Made by a program: the position numbers and the translations under genes
Part shown: piece after piece, positions 24,975 through 32,900 of the stretch
How positions within the stretch are numbered: position 1 is the first letter of the stretch
Layout of the letters: each line of letters begins with the position of its first letter
Assembly: GCF_006152065.1 (NCBI RefSeq)
Contig: NZ_VDFW01000006.1
Location: 124,001-188,000 of the forward strand
Direction: 5' to 3'
Length of the DNA stretch: 64,000 nt
From: Amycolatopsis alkalitolerans
GTDB lineage: Bacteria > Actinomycetota > Actinomycetes > Mycobacteriales > Pseudonocardiaceae
The notes under the pieces: generated by a model
The model's input: only the letters and a program-made list of their open reading frames with translations
The model's database searches: none
What the model was told of the DNA's origin: nothing

Positions 24975-26003
24975 TCACCACCCCAGCGATCGGTCGACGG
25001 CGTGCAGCACCCGGTCCAGGCCCGGCAGGTAGTGTTCCTCCAGTTTGGACGGTGGGTACGGCGTGTCGAAGCCGGTCACCCGCAGCACCGGCGCCTCCAG
25101 CGAGTAGAAGCACTCCTGCTGCACCCGCGCCGCGATCTCGGACGTGACCGAGGATTCCGACGGCGCCTCGGTGACCGCGATGAGCCGGCCGGTGCGGCGC
25201 ACCGACTCGAACACCGGGCCGAGGTCCAGCGGCGAGATCGTGCGCAGGTCGATGACCTCCAGCGAGCGGCCTTCCTCCTGCGCCGCGGTGGCCGCGTCGA
25301 GGCAGACCTTCACCGAAGGCCCGTACGCGACGAGCGTCGCGTCCGTGCCCGTGCGCACGACCCGGGATGCGAACAGCGGGCCCGGCGGTGTTGTGGTGTC
25401 CACTTCGGACTTGAGCTGCCCGTTGTGGTACAGGCGCTTCGGCTCGAAGAAGAGCACCGGATCGTCCGACGCGATGGCCTGCTGGATCATCCAGTAGGCG
25501 TCGGCCGGGTTCGAGCACGAGACGACCTTCAGCCCGGCGATATGCGCGAACAGCGACTCGGGCGACTCCGAGTGGTGCTCGACGGCACCGATCCCGCCGC
25601 CGAAGGGCACCCGCACCACGACCGGCACCTTGATCTTGCCCTGCGTGCGGTAGTGCAGTTTGGCGAGCTGGCTGGAGATCTGGTCGAAACCGGGGAAGAT
25701 GAACCCCTCGAACTGGATCTCGCACACCGGGCGGAACCCGCGTACGGCGAGGCCCACCGCGGTGCCGATGATGCCGGACTCGGCCAGCGGCGTGTCGAGC
25801 ACGCGCTGCTCGCCGAAGTCCTTCTGCAGCCCGTCGGTGATCCGGAAGACGCCGCCGAGCTTGCCGACGTCCTCCCCGAGAATGATGACCTTGTCGTCCG
25901 CCTCCATCGCGGCTCGCAGGCCGAGGTTCAGGGCCTTGCCGATGGTCAGCGTCTGTACGGGGGACACGGTTTCGTCGATTCGCGATTTCACGGGGGCGGC
26001 CAT
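24975..26003 (-). CDS. bkdB: Branched-chain 2-oxoacid dehydrogenase E1 beta subunit
   Basis: A 342-aa beta subunit of the thiamine-diphosphate-dependent E1. It shows LTIGKALNLGLRAAMEADDKVIILGEDVGKLGGVF at the start, the conserved LAESGIIGTAVGLAVRGFRPV and the C-terminal transketolase domain with VIDLRTISPLD and VTGFDTPYP. It pairs with E1 alpha to decarboxylate branched-chain keto acids and transfer the acyl group to lipoyl-E2, providing starter units for branched fatty acids. Its start overlaps the E1-alpha stop (TGATG). The E3 (lipoamide dehydrogenase) gene is not in the window. Confidence 0.9.
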   Translation of the reverse strand: MAAPVKSRIDETVSPVQTLTIGKALNLGLRAAMEADDKVIILGEDVGKLGGVFRITDGLQKDFGEQRVLDTPLAESGIIGTAVGLAVRGFRPVCEIQFEGFIFPGFDQISSQLAKLHYRTQGKIKVPVVVRVPFGGGIGAVEHHSESPESLFAHIAGLKVVSCSNPADAYWMIQQAIASDDPVLFFEPKRLYHNGQLKSEVDTTTPPGPLFASRVVRTGTDATLVAYGPSVKVCLDAATAAQEEGRSLEVIDLRTISPLDLGPVFESVRRTGRLIAVTEAPSESSVTSEIAARVQQECFYSLEAPVLRVTGFDTPYPPSKLEEHYLPGLDRVLHAVDRSLGW

Positions 26004-27211
26004 CAGCCCTCACCCGCCCCGACGAAACCGGACAGGTACGCGAGGTACTCGTCGCGTTCGGCGTCCAGCACCGGCGACGGCTCCGCGTAGACGTTCGCGA
26101 AGACCCGTTCCGGCGGCGGTTCGGGCATGTTGAACGTGAACTCGCGCAACTCGGCGGCGAACGTGTCCGCGTCGGCCTGGACCTGGTCGAAGAACGACTG
26201 ATCCGCGTGGCCGCCGCGGGCGAGGTACGCGCGCACGCGCTCGATCGGGTCCTTCAGCTTCCACGCCTCCAGTTCGTCCGAGAGGCGGTAGCGCGTCGGG
26301 TCGTCGGTCGTGGTGTGCGCGTCCATGCGGTAGGTGAAGGCCTCGATCAGCACGGGACCGTTGCCGTGGCGGCATTCGTCGAGCGCCCACCGGGTGACCG
26401 CGAGGCAGGCGAGCACGTCGTTGCCGTCGACGCGGATACCGGGGAAGCCGTAGCCGCGGGCGCGCTGGTACAGCGGCAGGCGCGACTGGCGTTCGGTCGG
26501 CTCCGAAATGGCCCACTGGTTGTTCTGGCAGAAGAAGACCAGCGGCGCGTCGTACACGGCGGACCAGACGAAGCCCTCGTGCACGTCGCCCTGCGAAGTG
26601 GCGCCGTCGCCGAAGTAGACGATGGTGGCTTCACCGTCGTCGTCACCGACTCTGCCCTCGAACTTCTGCCCCATCGCGTAACCGGCGGCGTTGAGGACCT
26701 GGTTGCCGATGACGATCGTGTACGGGTGGAAGCGGTGCTTCTGGTAATCCCAGCCGCCCTGGTCGGTGCAGCGGAAGATGCCCATCAGCTCGCGCATGTC
26801 CACGCCGCGCGCATACGCGACACCGTGCTCGCGATAGCTGGGAAAGGCCATGTCCTGTTTCCGCAGGGCTCTTCCGGAGCCGATCTGCGCGGCCTCCTGG
26901 CCCAGCAGCGGAACCCAGATGCCGAGCTGGCCCTGGCGCTGCATGGCGTTGGCCTCGCGGTCGGCGCGGCGGACCAGCACCATGTCGCGGTACAGCCCGC
27001 GCAATGCCTCGCTGTCGATATCGCCGATGTACCGGTCGAACCGGGGTGAGGCGACTCGCTCACCCTCCGGCGTGAGCAGCTGGGTCAGCTCAGCGCCACC
27101 TTCGGTCGTTGCTCGCAAACCCGCGATCACCTGCTCCGGGGACGGTTGCGCCGCTCGCGCGGCCGGTCCTTCACCGGGCTCCGGGTGCGTCCACTGTTCT
27201 GGGGACGACAT
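26003..27211 (-). CDS. bkdA: Branched-chain 2-oxoacid dehydrogenase E1 alpha subunit
   Basis: A 402-aa alpha subunit, first gene of the operon. The thiamine diphosphate motif runs from GDGATSQGDVHEG to FCQNNQWAIS. The phosphorylation-loop-like region SYREHGVAYARG and YRMDAHTTTDDPTRYR are conserved in this family. The N-terminal ~75 residues are specific and include a proline-rich leader (HPEPGEGPAARAAQPSPEQ). Expression probably starts in the 367-bp gap upstream, which it shares divergently with a peptidase gene. No Lrp/BkdR regulator adjoins. Confidence 0.9.
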   Translation of the reverse strand: MSSPEQWTHPEPGEGPAARAAQPSPEQVIAGLRATTEGGAELTQLLTPEGERVASPRFDRYIGDIDSEALRGLYRDMVLVRRADREANAMQRQGQLGIWVPLLGQEAAQIGSGRALRKQDMAFPSYREHGVAYARGVDMRELMGIFRCTDQGGWDYQKHRFHPYTIVIGNQVLNAAGYAMGQKFEGRVGDDDGEATIVYFGDGATSQGDVHEGFVWSAVYDAPLVFFCQNNQWAISEPTERQSRLPLYQRARGYGFPGIRVDGNDVLACLAVTRWALDECRHGNGPVLIEAFTYRMDAHTTTDDPTRYRLSDELEAWKLKDPIERVRAYLARGGHADQSFFDQVQADADTFAAELREFTFNMPEPPPERVFANVYAEPSPVLDAERDEYLAYLSGFVGAGEG

Positions 27212-27578
27212 GCGCGTCTCTCCTCGGTGTCGTGCCGCGAAGCCACTTGTGGCGGCTACGGCGGCGGCGCCGGCGGCCGCCTGCGCCTCGGGTCCGGAGC
27301 GCTCGGGCAGCCGTCGGCCGTGACGGCTTACGCGGCCATCCTGACACGAACGAGACCCGGCCGGTCAGTATCGACAGCTGATTTGTTGCCGAGAAAGATG
27401 CGCTGAGCTGCGAAAACCCTAGGACGCCCGATGATCAGAGCGCCGAAGGTCGGTCCCGCAACCGAGGGTTGAGCAGTACCTTGGCTCCGGCACCGCGCAC
27501 CGATGCGGGCTCGGCGCCACAGCTTCGTGACTCGTTGTGACCTGCGTCACTGCCGAGAATGGCTGGCAGAATAGCCGC
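27212..27578. promoter_or_regulatory. 367-bp divergent intergenic region, bkd operon / M20 peptidase
   Basis: No convincing gene in either strand: the short open frames lack ribosome-binding sites and third-position GC bias. The right end holds a CRP-like dyad (separate entry). The centre is AT-richer around 27355-27420 and may carry the bkd promoter, but no clear -10/-35 pair was identified. Confidence 0.5.
27536..27551. promoter_or_regulatory. CRP/GlxR-like binding site
   Basis: TGTGACCTGCGTCACT matches the actinobacterial CRP/GlxR consensus TGTGA-N6-TCACA at nine of ten fixed positions. It lies 28-43 bp upstream of the peptidase GTG, where it would overlap the core promoter and act as a repressor site, while being far enough from bkdA to activate there. 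Confidence 0.5.
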
Positions 27579-28997
27579 GTGGAGCAGACGAGCGTGCGTG
27601 AAACCGTGTCCAGGCTGTGGGAGACCGAGGTCGTGCCGAGCCTGTCGGAGCTGGTGAGGATTCCCGCCCTGTCGCAGGCGTTCGACGCGGACTGGGCAGC
27701 GAACGGGCATCTGGCCGCGGCTGTCGGGCATGTGCGCGGGTGGATCGCGGGGCGCGGGCTGCCCGGCGCAAAGCTCGATGTGGTGAGCATCGACGGCCGG
27801 AGCCCGGTGCTGCTGGTGGACGTGCCCGCGTCGCCCGGCGCGGAGGATCGCGGCACGGTGCTGCTCTACGGGCATCTCGACAAGCAGCCGCCGGTGGGCG
27901 GCTGGTCGGAGGGCCTCGGGCCGTGGAAGCCGGTGGTGCGCGGAGAAAAGCTGTTCGGCCGCGGCTCGGCGGACGACGGGTACGCGGGGTATGCGGCGAC
28001 GACGGCGTTGGAGGCGGTGCACGCGGCGGGCGGGCAGCACGCGCGTGCCGTGGTGCTGCTGGAAACCGGTGAGGAGTCGGGCAGCCCGGACCTGCCGGCG
28101 TACCTGGAGCACCTGTCGGCCCGGCTCGGCGAGGTCTCGCTGGTGATCTGCCTGGACTCCGGCGGCAACGACTACGAGCGGCTGTGGCTGACCTCCAGCC
28201 TGCGCGGCCTGGTGCAGGTGCACGCGACCGTGCGGGTGCTGGAGTCCGCGCAGCACTCGGGTCTGGCGAGCGGGGTCGTGCCCAGCTCGTTCCGCGTACT
28301 GCGGCAGTTGCTGGACCGGATCGAGGACGCGGAGACCGGACAGCTCAAGCTGGCCGAGCTGAACGTGGAAATCCCGGCGAACCGGCTGGAGGAGACGCGC
28401 GCGAGCGCTGCCGTCGCGCCCGGCGCGATGCGCTCGGCGTTCCCCTTGGCCGACGGGATGCATCCGGTCTCGGACGACGAACTCGAGCTGATGCTGAACA
28501 ACAGCTGGCGGCCGACGCTGTCCGTGATCGGCGGAGCGGGCTTCCCGGAACCCGCGAACGCGGGCAACGTGCTGCGCGAGTCGACGACGCTCGCATTGAG
28601 CTTCCGCCTGCCCCCGACGGCCGACTCGGCGGCGGCGCTGAACGCGGTGGAGAAGGCGCTGACCACCGGTGTCCCATATGGCGCGCACGTGGAGCTGTCG
28701 GGCGTCGAGCACGCGGGCGGCTGGAACGCCCCCGACGCGGCGCCGTGGCTGGCGGCCGTGCTGGACAAGGTGAGCACGGAGGTCTTCGGCGCGCCATGGC
28801 GCAGCGTCGGCCTCGGCGGGTCGATCCCGTTCATGGGGCTGCTGGCGGAGAAGTACCCGCAGGCGCAGTTCCTGGTCACCGGCGCACTCGGCCCGGACTC
28901 GAACGCCCACGTCCCGGACGAGTGGCTACACCTGGGCCAAGCGCGCCGCGTATCGGAGACGGTGGCCCACACGCTGGACGCGCACGCCCGCGGCTGA
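27579..28997 (+). CDS. M20-family metallopeptidase (dipeptidase/carnosinase-like)
   Basis: Cytosolic di-zinc aminoacylase/dipeptidase of 472 aa. Metal ligands are visible: His in LLYGHLDKQP, the bridging Asp in GRGSADDGYAG, the catalytic Glu-Glu in LETGEESGSPD, Asp in ICLDSGGND and a C-terminal His in DSNAHVPDEW. The ~110-residue dimerisation lid lies between ~residues 205 and 320. Such enzymes cleave dipeptides or N-acyl amino acids. GTG was chosen because it precedes the conserved start (EQTSVRETVSRLWETEVVP); the frame extends 14 codons further. An amino-acid ABC operon follows downstream. Confidence 0.93.
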   Translation: MEQTSVRETVSRLWETEVVPSLSELVRIPALSQAFDADWAANGHLAAAVGHVRGWIAGRGLPGAKLDVVSIDGRSPVLLVDVPASPGAEDRGTVLLYGHLDKQPPVGGWSEGLGPWKPVVRGEKLFGRGSADDGYAGYAATTALEAVHAAGGQHARAVVLLETGEESGSPDLPAYLEHLSARLGEVSLVICLDSGGNDYERLWLTSSLRGLVQVHATVRVLESAQHSGLASGVVPSSFRVLRQLLDRIEDAETGQLKLAELNVEIPANRLEETRASAAVAPGAMRSAFPLADGMHPVSDDELELMLNNSWRPTLSVIGGAGFPEPANAGNVLRESTTLALSFRLPPTADSAAALNAVEKALTTGVPYGAHVELSGVEHAGGWNAPDAAPWLAAVLDKVSTEVFGAPWRSVGLGGSIPFMGLLAEKYPQAQFLVTGALGPDSNAHVPDEWLHLGQARRVSETVAHTLDAHARG

Positions 28998-29159
28998 GGA
29001 CGTGCACCCGGACTGACCGTCGTTGAATTAACCGGCTGTTACCTGCTCGTTGCCCGCGTCGTCGACATCACGCCGTGACCTCCCTGGTGCTGCGCACAGA
29101 CCCATCCGGATGGCAGGATGCGTGGACTCACACGGTATGACCTACTAGGAGTGACCAAC

Positions 29160-30092
29160 GTGGCGCGTGCAACACAAATCAAGGCGCTTGCCCTGCTGCC
29201 GGCCTTCGCGCTGGCCGGGCTGACCATGGCCTGCGGTGCGGGCGGCAACGGTTCCGGTGGCACGCAGCCCAGCAGCGGCGCCCCGGCCTCCTCGGCGATC
29301 CCCGCCGAGGCCAAGGACGCCAAGCTCGCCGCGCTGGTCCCGGCCGACATCGCCGGCGACGGCAAGATCGTCGTCGGGCAGGACCAGACCTATCCGCCGA
29401 ACGAGTTCGTCGACTCCAACGGCAAGGTCGTCGGCTTCGACGTCGACCTCGGCAACGCGATCGGGCAGAAGCTCGGCCTGACCATGGAGTACCAGAACGC
29501 CGACTTCAGCGGCATCCTCGCGGGCCTCGCGGCGAGCAAGTACGAAATGGCGATGTCCTCGTTCACGGTCAACTCCGAGCGGGAGCAGACCGTCGACATG
29601 GTGACCTACTACTCGGCGGGCACCTCGCTGGGCGTGCTGAAGGGCAACCCCGAGAACCTCTCGCCGGACAACCTGTGCGGCAAGAACCTCGCCGTGCAGA
29701 AGGGCACCGTCCAGGTGGACGACGCGACCGCGCGCTCGCAGGACTGCACCAAGGCGGGCAAGCCCGCGATCAACATCCAGCAGTTCCAGGCGCAGACCGA
29801 CGTGAACCTGCAGCTGACCACGAAGCGCAGCGACGCGATGCTGGCCGACTCGCCGGTCGTCGACTACGCGGTGACGCAGACCAACGGTGCGGTCGAGGTG
29901 GTCGGCCAGCCGTACGACACCGCGCCCTACGGGATCGCGCTCAAGAAGGGCTCGGGCCAGTTCGCGCAGGCCATCCAGGGCGCCGTGCAGGCGCTCATCG
30001 ATGACGGCACCTACGCGAAGATCATCGCGAAGTGGAACCTGAGCACCGCGGGCGCCGTCCAGAAGTCGGAAATTAACCCGGCCGTGAGCTGA
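29160..30092 (+). CDS. Polar amino-acid ABC transporter substrate-binding lipoprotein
   Basis: Extracytoplasmic receptor of 310 aa (SBP_bac_3). A signal peptide ends in LAGLTMACG, with the lipid-anchored cysteine at about residue 24, followed by a Gly/Ser linker. The ligand fold has [22 protein letters not shown] and [22 protein letters not shown], typical of amino-acid receptors. The GTG start is supported by GGAG eight bases upstream. It is the first of three overlapping genes for an importer. The exact amino acid is not predictable here. Confidence 0.93.
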   Translation: MARATQIKALALLPAFALAGLTMACGAGGNGSGGTQPSSGAPASSAIPAEAKDAKLAALVPADIAGDGKIVVGQDQTYPPNEFVDSNGKVVGFDVDLGNAIGQKLGLTMEYQNADFSGILAGLAASKYEMAMSSFTVNSEREQTVDMVTYYSAGTSLGVLKGNPENLSPDNLCGKNLAVQKGTVQVDDATARSQDCTKAGKPAINIQQFQAQTDVNLQLTTKRSDAMLADSPVVDYAVTQTNGAVEVVGQPYDTAPYGIALKKGSGQFAQAIQGAVQALIDDGTYAKIIAKWNLSTAGAVQKSEINPAVS

Positions 30093-31030
30093 TGACCGGA
30101 ACGAACGAACGCACCGGCACCACCCCGGACGAGATCCGCGCGGTGCCGGTGCGGCACTACGGCCGGTGGGTCGCCGGCGTGGTCATCGTGTTCGCGGCGG
30201 TGCTCGTCCTGCGCAGTGTGGCGACCAACGCCAACATGGAATGGGGCGTGGTCGGCGACTACCTGTTCAACGACCGGGTCATCCGCGGGCTGCAGAACAC
30301 CCTGATCCTGACCGCGATCTCGATGGTGATCGGGGTCGCCGGCGGGATCGTCCTCGCGGTGATGCGGATGTCGCCCAACCCGCTGACCTCGGGCGCCGCG
30401 GGGATCTACATCTGGCTGTTCCGCGGCACGCCGCTGATCACGCAGCTGGTCATCTGGAACTACCTCGCGCTGTTCTACCCCCGGCTGGGCATCGGGATCC
30501 CGTTCGGGCCCGAGTTCGCCGGGGCGAACACCAACTCGCTGATCACCCCGTTCATGGCGGCCCTGCTGGGACTCGGCCTGAACGAAGCCGCGTACATGGC
30601 CGAGATCGTGCGCGGCGGCATCCTGTCGGTCGACGCCGGCCAATTGGAGGCGGCGAGCGCGCTGGGCATGTCGCGCGGCAAGACGCTGCGGCGGATCATC
30701 CTGCCGCAGGCGATGCGCGTGATCATCCCGCCGACCGGCAACGAGACGATCGCGATGCTCAAGACCACCTCGCTCGTGGTCGTCATCGGGTACTTCGAGC
30801 TGATGACCGCGGTACAGCAGATCTACGCGCAGAACTACAAGATCGCCCCGCTGCTGATCGTCGCCGCGCTGTGGTACCTGTTCCTGACGTCGGTGCTGAC
30901 GCTGATCCAGATGCAGATCGAGAAGCACTTCGCCCGCGGCACGTCGCGTGCCGAGGCGACACGCGTGACCTGGGCGAACCGCATGCTCGGCTTCCGGTTC
31001 GGCAACCGCGACCAGGGAGGGCAGCGGTGA
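30092..31030 (+). CDS. Polar amino-acid ABC transporter permease
   Basis: Permease of the HisM/GlnP type, 312 aa, with ~5-6 membrane helices. The coupling motif is [29 protein letters not shown], and [15 protein letters not shown] is the conserved N-terminal signature of this family. An N-terminal cytosolic segment of ~25 residues and a basic C-terminal tail ([15 protein letters not shown]) flank the membrane part. Start overlaps the receptor stop (TGATG) and stop overlaps the ATPase start (GTGA), so the transporter is translationally coupled throughout. Confidence 0.94.
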   Translation: MTGTNERTGTTPDEIRAVPVRHYGRWVAGVVIVFAAVLVLRSVATNANMEWGVVGDYLFNDRVIRGLQNTLILTAISMVIGVAGGIVLAVMRMSPNPLTSGAAGIYIWLFRGTPLITQLVIWNYLALFYPRLGIGIPFGPEFAGANTNSLITPFMAALLGLGLNEAAYMAEIVRGGILSVDAGQLEAASALGMSRGKTLRRIILPQAMRVIIPPTGNETIAMLKTTSLVVVIGYFELMTAVQQIYAQNYKIAPLLIVAALWYLFLTSVLTLIQMQIEKHFARGTSRAEATRVTWANRMLGFRFGNRDQGGQR

Positions 31031-31800
31031 CGCCCATCGTGCAGGCGCAGGGCATCCACAAGCGGTTCGGCCGCCTGGAGGTGCTCAAGGGCATCGATTT
31101 CGAGGTGACCGAACGGGAGGTCGCCTGCCTGATCGGCCCGTCGGGGTCCGGCAAGTCGACGCTGCTGCGGTGCATCAACCACCTCGAGAAGATCAACGCC
31201 GGGCGGCTGTTCGTGAACGGCCATCTCGTCGGCTACCGGCAACGCGGGGACAAGCTCTACGAGCTGCGGGAAAAGGAGATCGCCGAGCAGCGCCGGGAAA
31301 TCGGCATGGTGTTCCAGCGGTTCAACCTGTTCCCGCATATGACCGCGCTGGACAACGTCATCGAGGCGCCCGTGCAGGTCCGCGGCGAGAACAGGGCGCA
31401 GGCCCGGGCGCGCGGCCGTGCGCTGCTTGCGCAGGTCGGCTTGGCGGACAAGGAAAAGTCCTATCCCGGCCAGCTGTCGGGCGGTCAGCAGCAACGGGTC
31501 GCGATCGCGCGGGCGCTCGCCATGCAGCCGAAACTGATGCTGTTCGACGAGCCGACCTCGGCGCTGGACCCGGAGCTCGTCGGCGACGTGCTCGGCGTGA
31601 TGCGGCAGCTCGCGGCGGACGGGATGACGATGATCGTGGTCACGCACGAGATGCAGTTCGCCCGCGAGGTCGCGGACAAGGTCCTGTTCATGGACGGCGG
31701 TGTCGTGGTCGAGGAGGGCCCGCCGGATCAGGTCGTCGGCGAGCCGCGGCATGAGCGGACACGGGCGTTCCTGTCCCGCGTGCTCAATCCGAACGCCTGA
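31027..31800 (+). CDS. Polar amino-acid ABC transporter ATPase
   Basis: A 257-aa ATPase of the GlnQ/HisP type. Walker A is [11 protein letters not shown]-loop [13 protein letters not shown], signature [15 protein letters not shown], Walker [15 protein letters not shown] and H-loop VVTHEMQFA, all intact. An insertion before the Q-loop ([21 protein letters not shown]) is a known feature of one actinobacterial branch. The GTG start lies inside the permease stop. Its 3' end overlaps the convergent next gene by 17 bases, so antisense transcription is possible. Confidence 0.95.
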   Translation: MTPIVQAQGIHKRFGRLEVLKGIDFEVTEREVACLIGPSGSGKSTLLRCINHLEKINAGRLFVNGHLVGYRQRGDKLYELREKEIAEQRREIGMVFQRFNLFPHMTALDNVIEAPVQVRGENRAQARARGRALLAQVGLADKEKSYPGQLSGGQQQRVAIARALAMQPKLMLFDEPTSALDPELVGDVLGVMRQLAADGMTMIVVTHEMQFAREVADKVLFMDGGVVVEEGPPDQVVGEPRHERTRAFLSRVLNPNA

Positions 31801-32794
31801 CGTCGTAGGTCGACGGTGCCACGCGAACCAGGCGTGGTGACGCGTTGAGGGCGTTGCGCAGGCCTTCGCGGGTGATGGGCCTGGTGAGCTTGGCCCGGAT
31901 CTCGTCGAGGTGCAGCGGCCTGCCGGCGCTCGTGATGAGGCGGACGGCGTTGTCCGTGCTCGACGTACTGGGTTCGGCGTACGGCTCCAGATGCCAGGAT
32001 TCGAGCGCGAACGTGCTCGGCGCGACGCGCACGAACCGGCTGTCGGCGTTGAGCCGGTTGTACAGCGGGCCGCGGCTGTAGGGCCGGTCCATCCGGTGCA
32101 GCAGTTCGTCGAGATGCAGCGGTGCACCGGCCTGCGACAGCAGTTCGGCCGCCGTGTCGGTCGCGGTCGGGCCGCGTGCCGCGCGCCGGCCTGCTGAGAC
32201 GCGTTCGACGATCCGGTGCAGTGCCCGCCGCGGTTGGCGCAGTTCCGCCGCCGAAATGCGGTACCCGCAGTGCGCGAGCCAGGCGACGAGTTCGTCGTCG
32301 GTGAGCATGAAACCGCGTGCGGCGAACAGTTCCGCCGGGGTTTCCGCGCGCAGCGCCTCGCCGAGCGCCGTCACCGCCTCCCTGGTCCTGGCGACCGCCG
32401 TCACCACATCCGGCACCGTCGCCCACCCGTGATCGACCTCGAACACCCCGCCGAACCGGGCGAGCACTCGCCAGGCGGCGACATTCGGGGCTATCACGGG
32501 ATAGTCCAGCTCGGGATGGCGCTCGAGCAACCGCGCCAGCGGCAGTACGGGGGCGATCTCCGCGCGCAGCCGTTCGGCCCACTCGGTCAGCGCGCCGCCG
32601 CGCGCGAGCGCCACCCTGACCCGGTCGGCGAACTCGGCTTCGATCACGCTTCGCTGTTCCGGCGCGGGTAGGTACTGGCCGAACCAGCGGTAGGCGCCCT
32701 CCTCGTCCGCCCACAACCGGCGCCTCAGCGCGGCCAGCTCTCCGTAGGTCACCTTGTCGGTGACCTCCCTCAGCTGTCCGAGGGCCTCCTCCAT
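31784..32794 (-). CDS. Protein with two tandem winged-helix (HARE/RpoE-delta-like) repeats
   Basis: A 336-aa protein not recognised as a named family. The C-terminal ~135 residues contain two similar ~52-residue units: [21 protein letters not shown] then [19 protein letters not shown], and [21 protein letters not shown] then [19 protein letters not shown]. The pattern resembles winged-helix domains of the HARE-HTH/RNA polymerase delta kind. The N-terminal ~190 residues are helical and charged with no motif. It may be a DNA- or RNA-polymerase-binding factor; this is inference. It overlaps the ATPase gene tail-to-tail. Confidence 0.85.
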   Translation of the reverse strand: MEEALGQLREVTDKVTYGELAALRRRLWADEEGAYRWFGQYLPAPEQRSVIEAEFADRVRVALARGGALTEWAERLRAEIAPVLPLARLLERHPELDYPVIAPNVAAWRVLARFGGVFEVDHGWATVPDVVTAVARTREAVTALGEALRAETPAELFAARGFMLTDDELVAWLAHCGYRISAAELRQPRRALHRIVERVSAGRRAARGPTATDTAAELLSQAGAPLHLDELLHRMDRPYSRGPLYNRLNADSRFVRVAPSTFALESWHLEPYAEPSTSSTDNAVRLITSAGRPLHLDEIRAKLTRPITREGLRNALNASPRLVRVAPSTYDVRRSD

Positions 32795-32900
32795 CCCTTC
32801 GACGATAGCCGCGAAACCCAGTGACCTCAGCGAAACTGCCCTACCGGAGTAATGGGGCGACTAAGGTCGGTTCGGACCTCGAAAGAAGGAGAACGTGCGG

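Noticed and set aside
29067-29078. TCACGCCGTGA palindrome before the amino-acid ABC operon
   Set aside because: Short, single copy and not near a recognisable regulator gene; likely chance.
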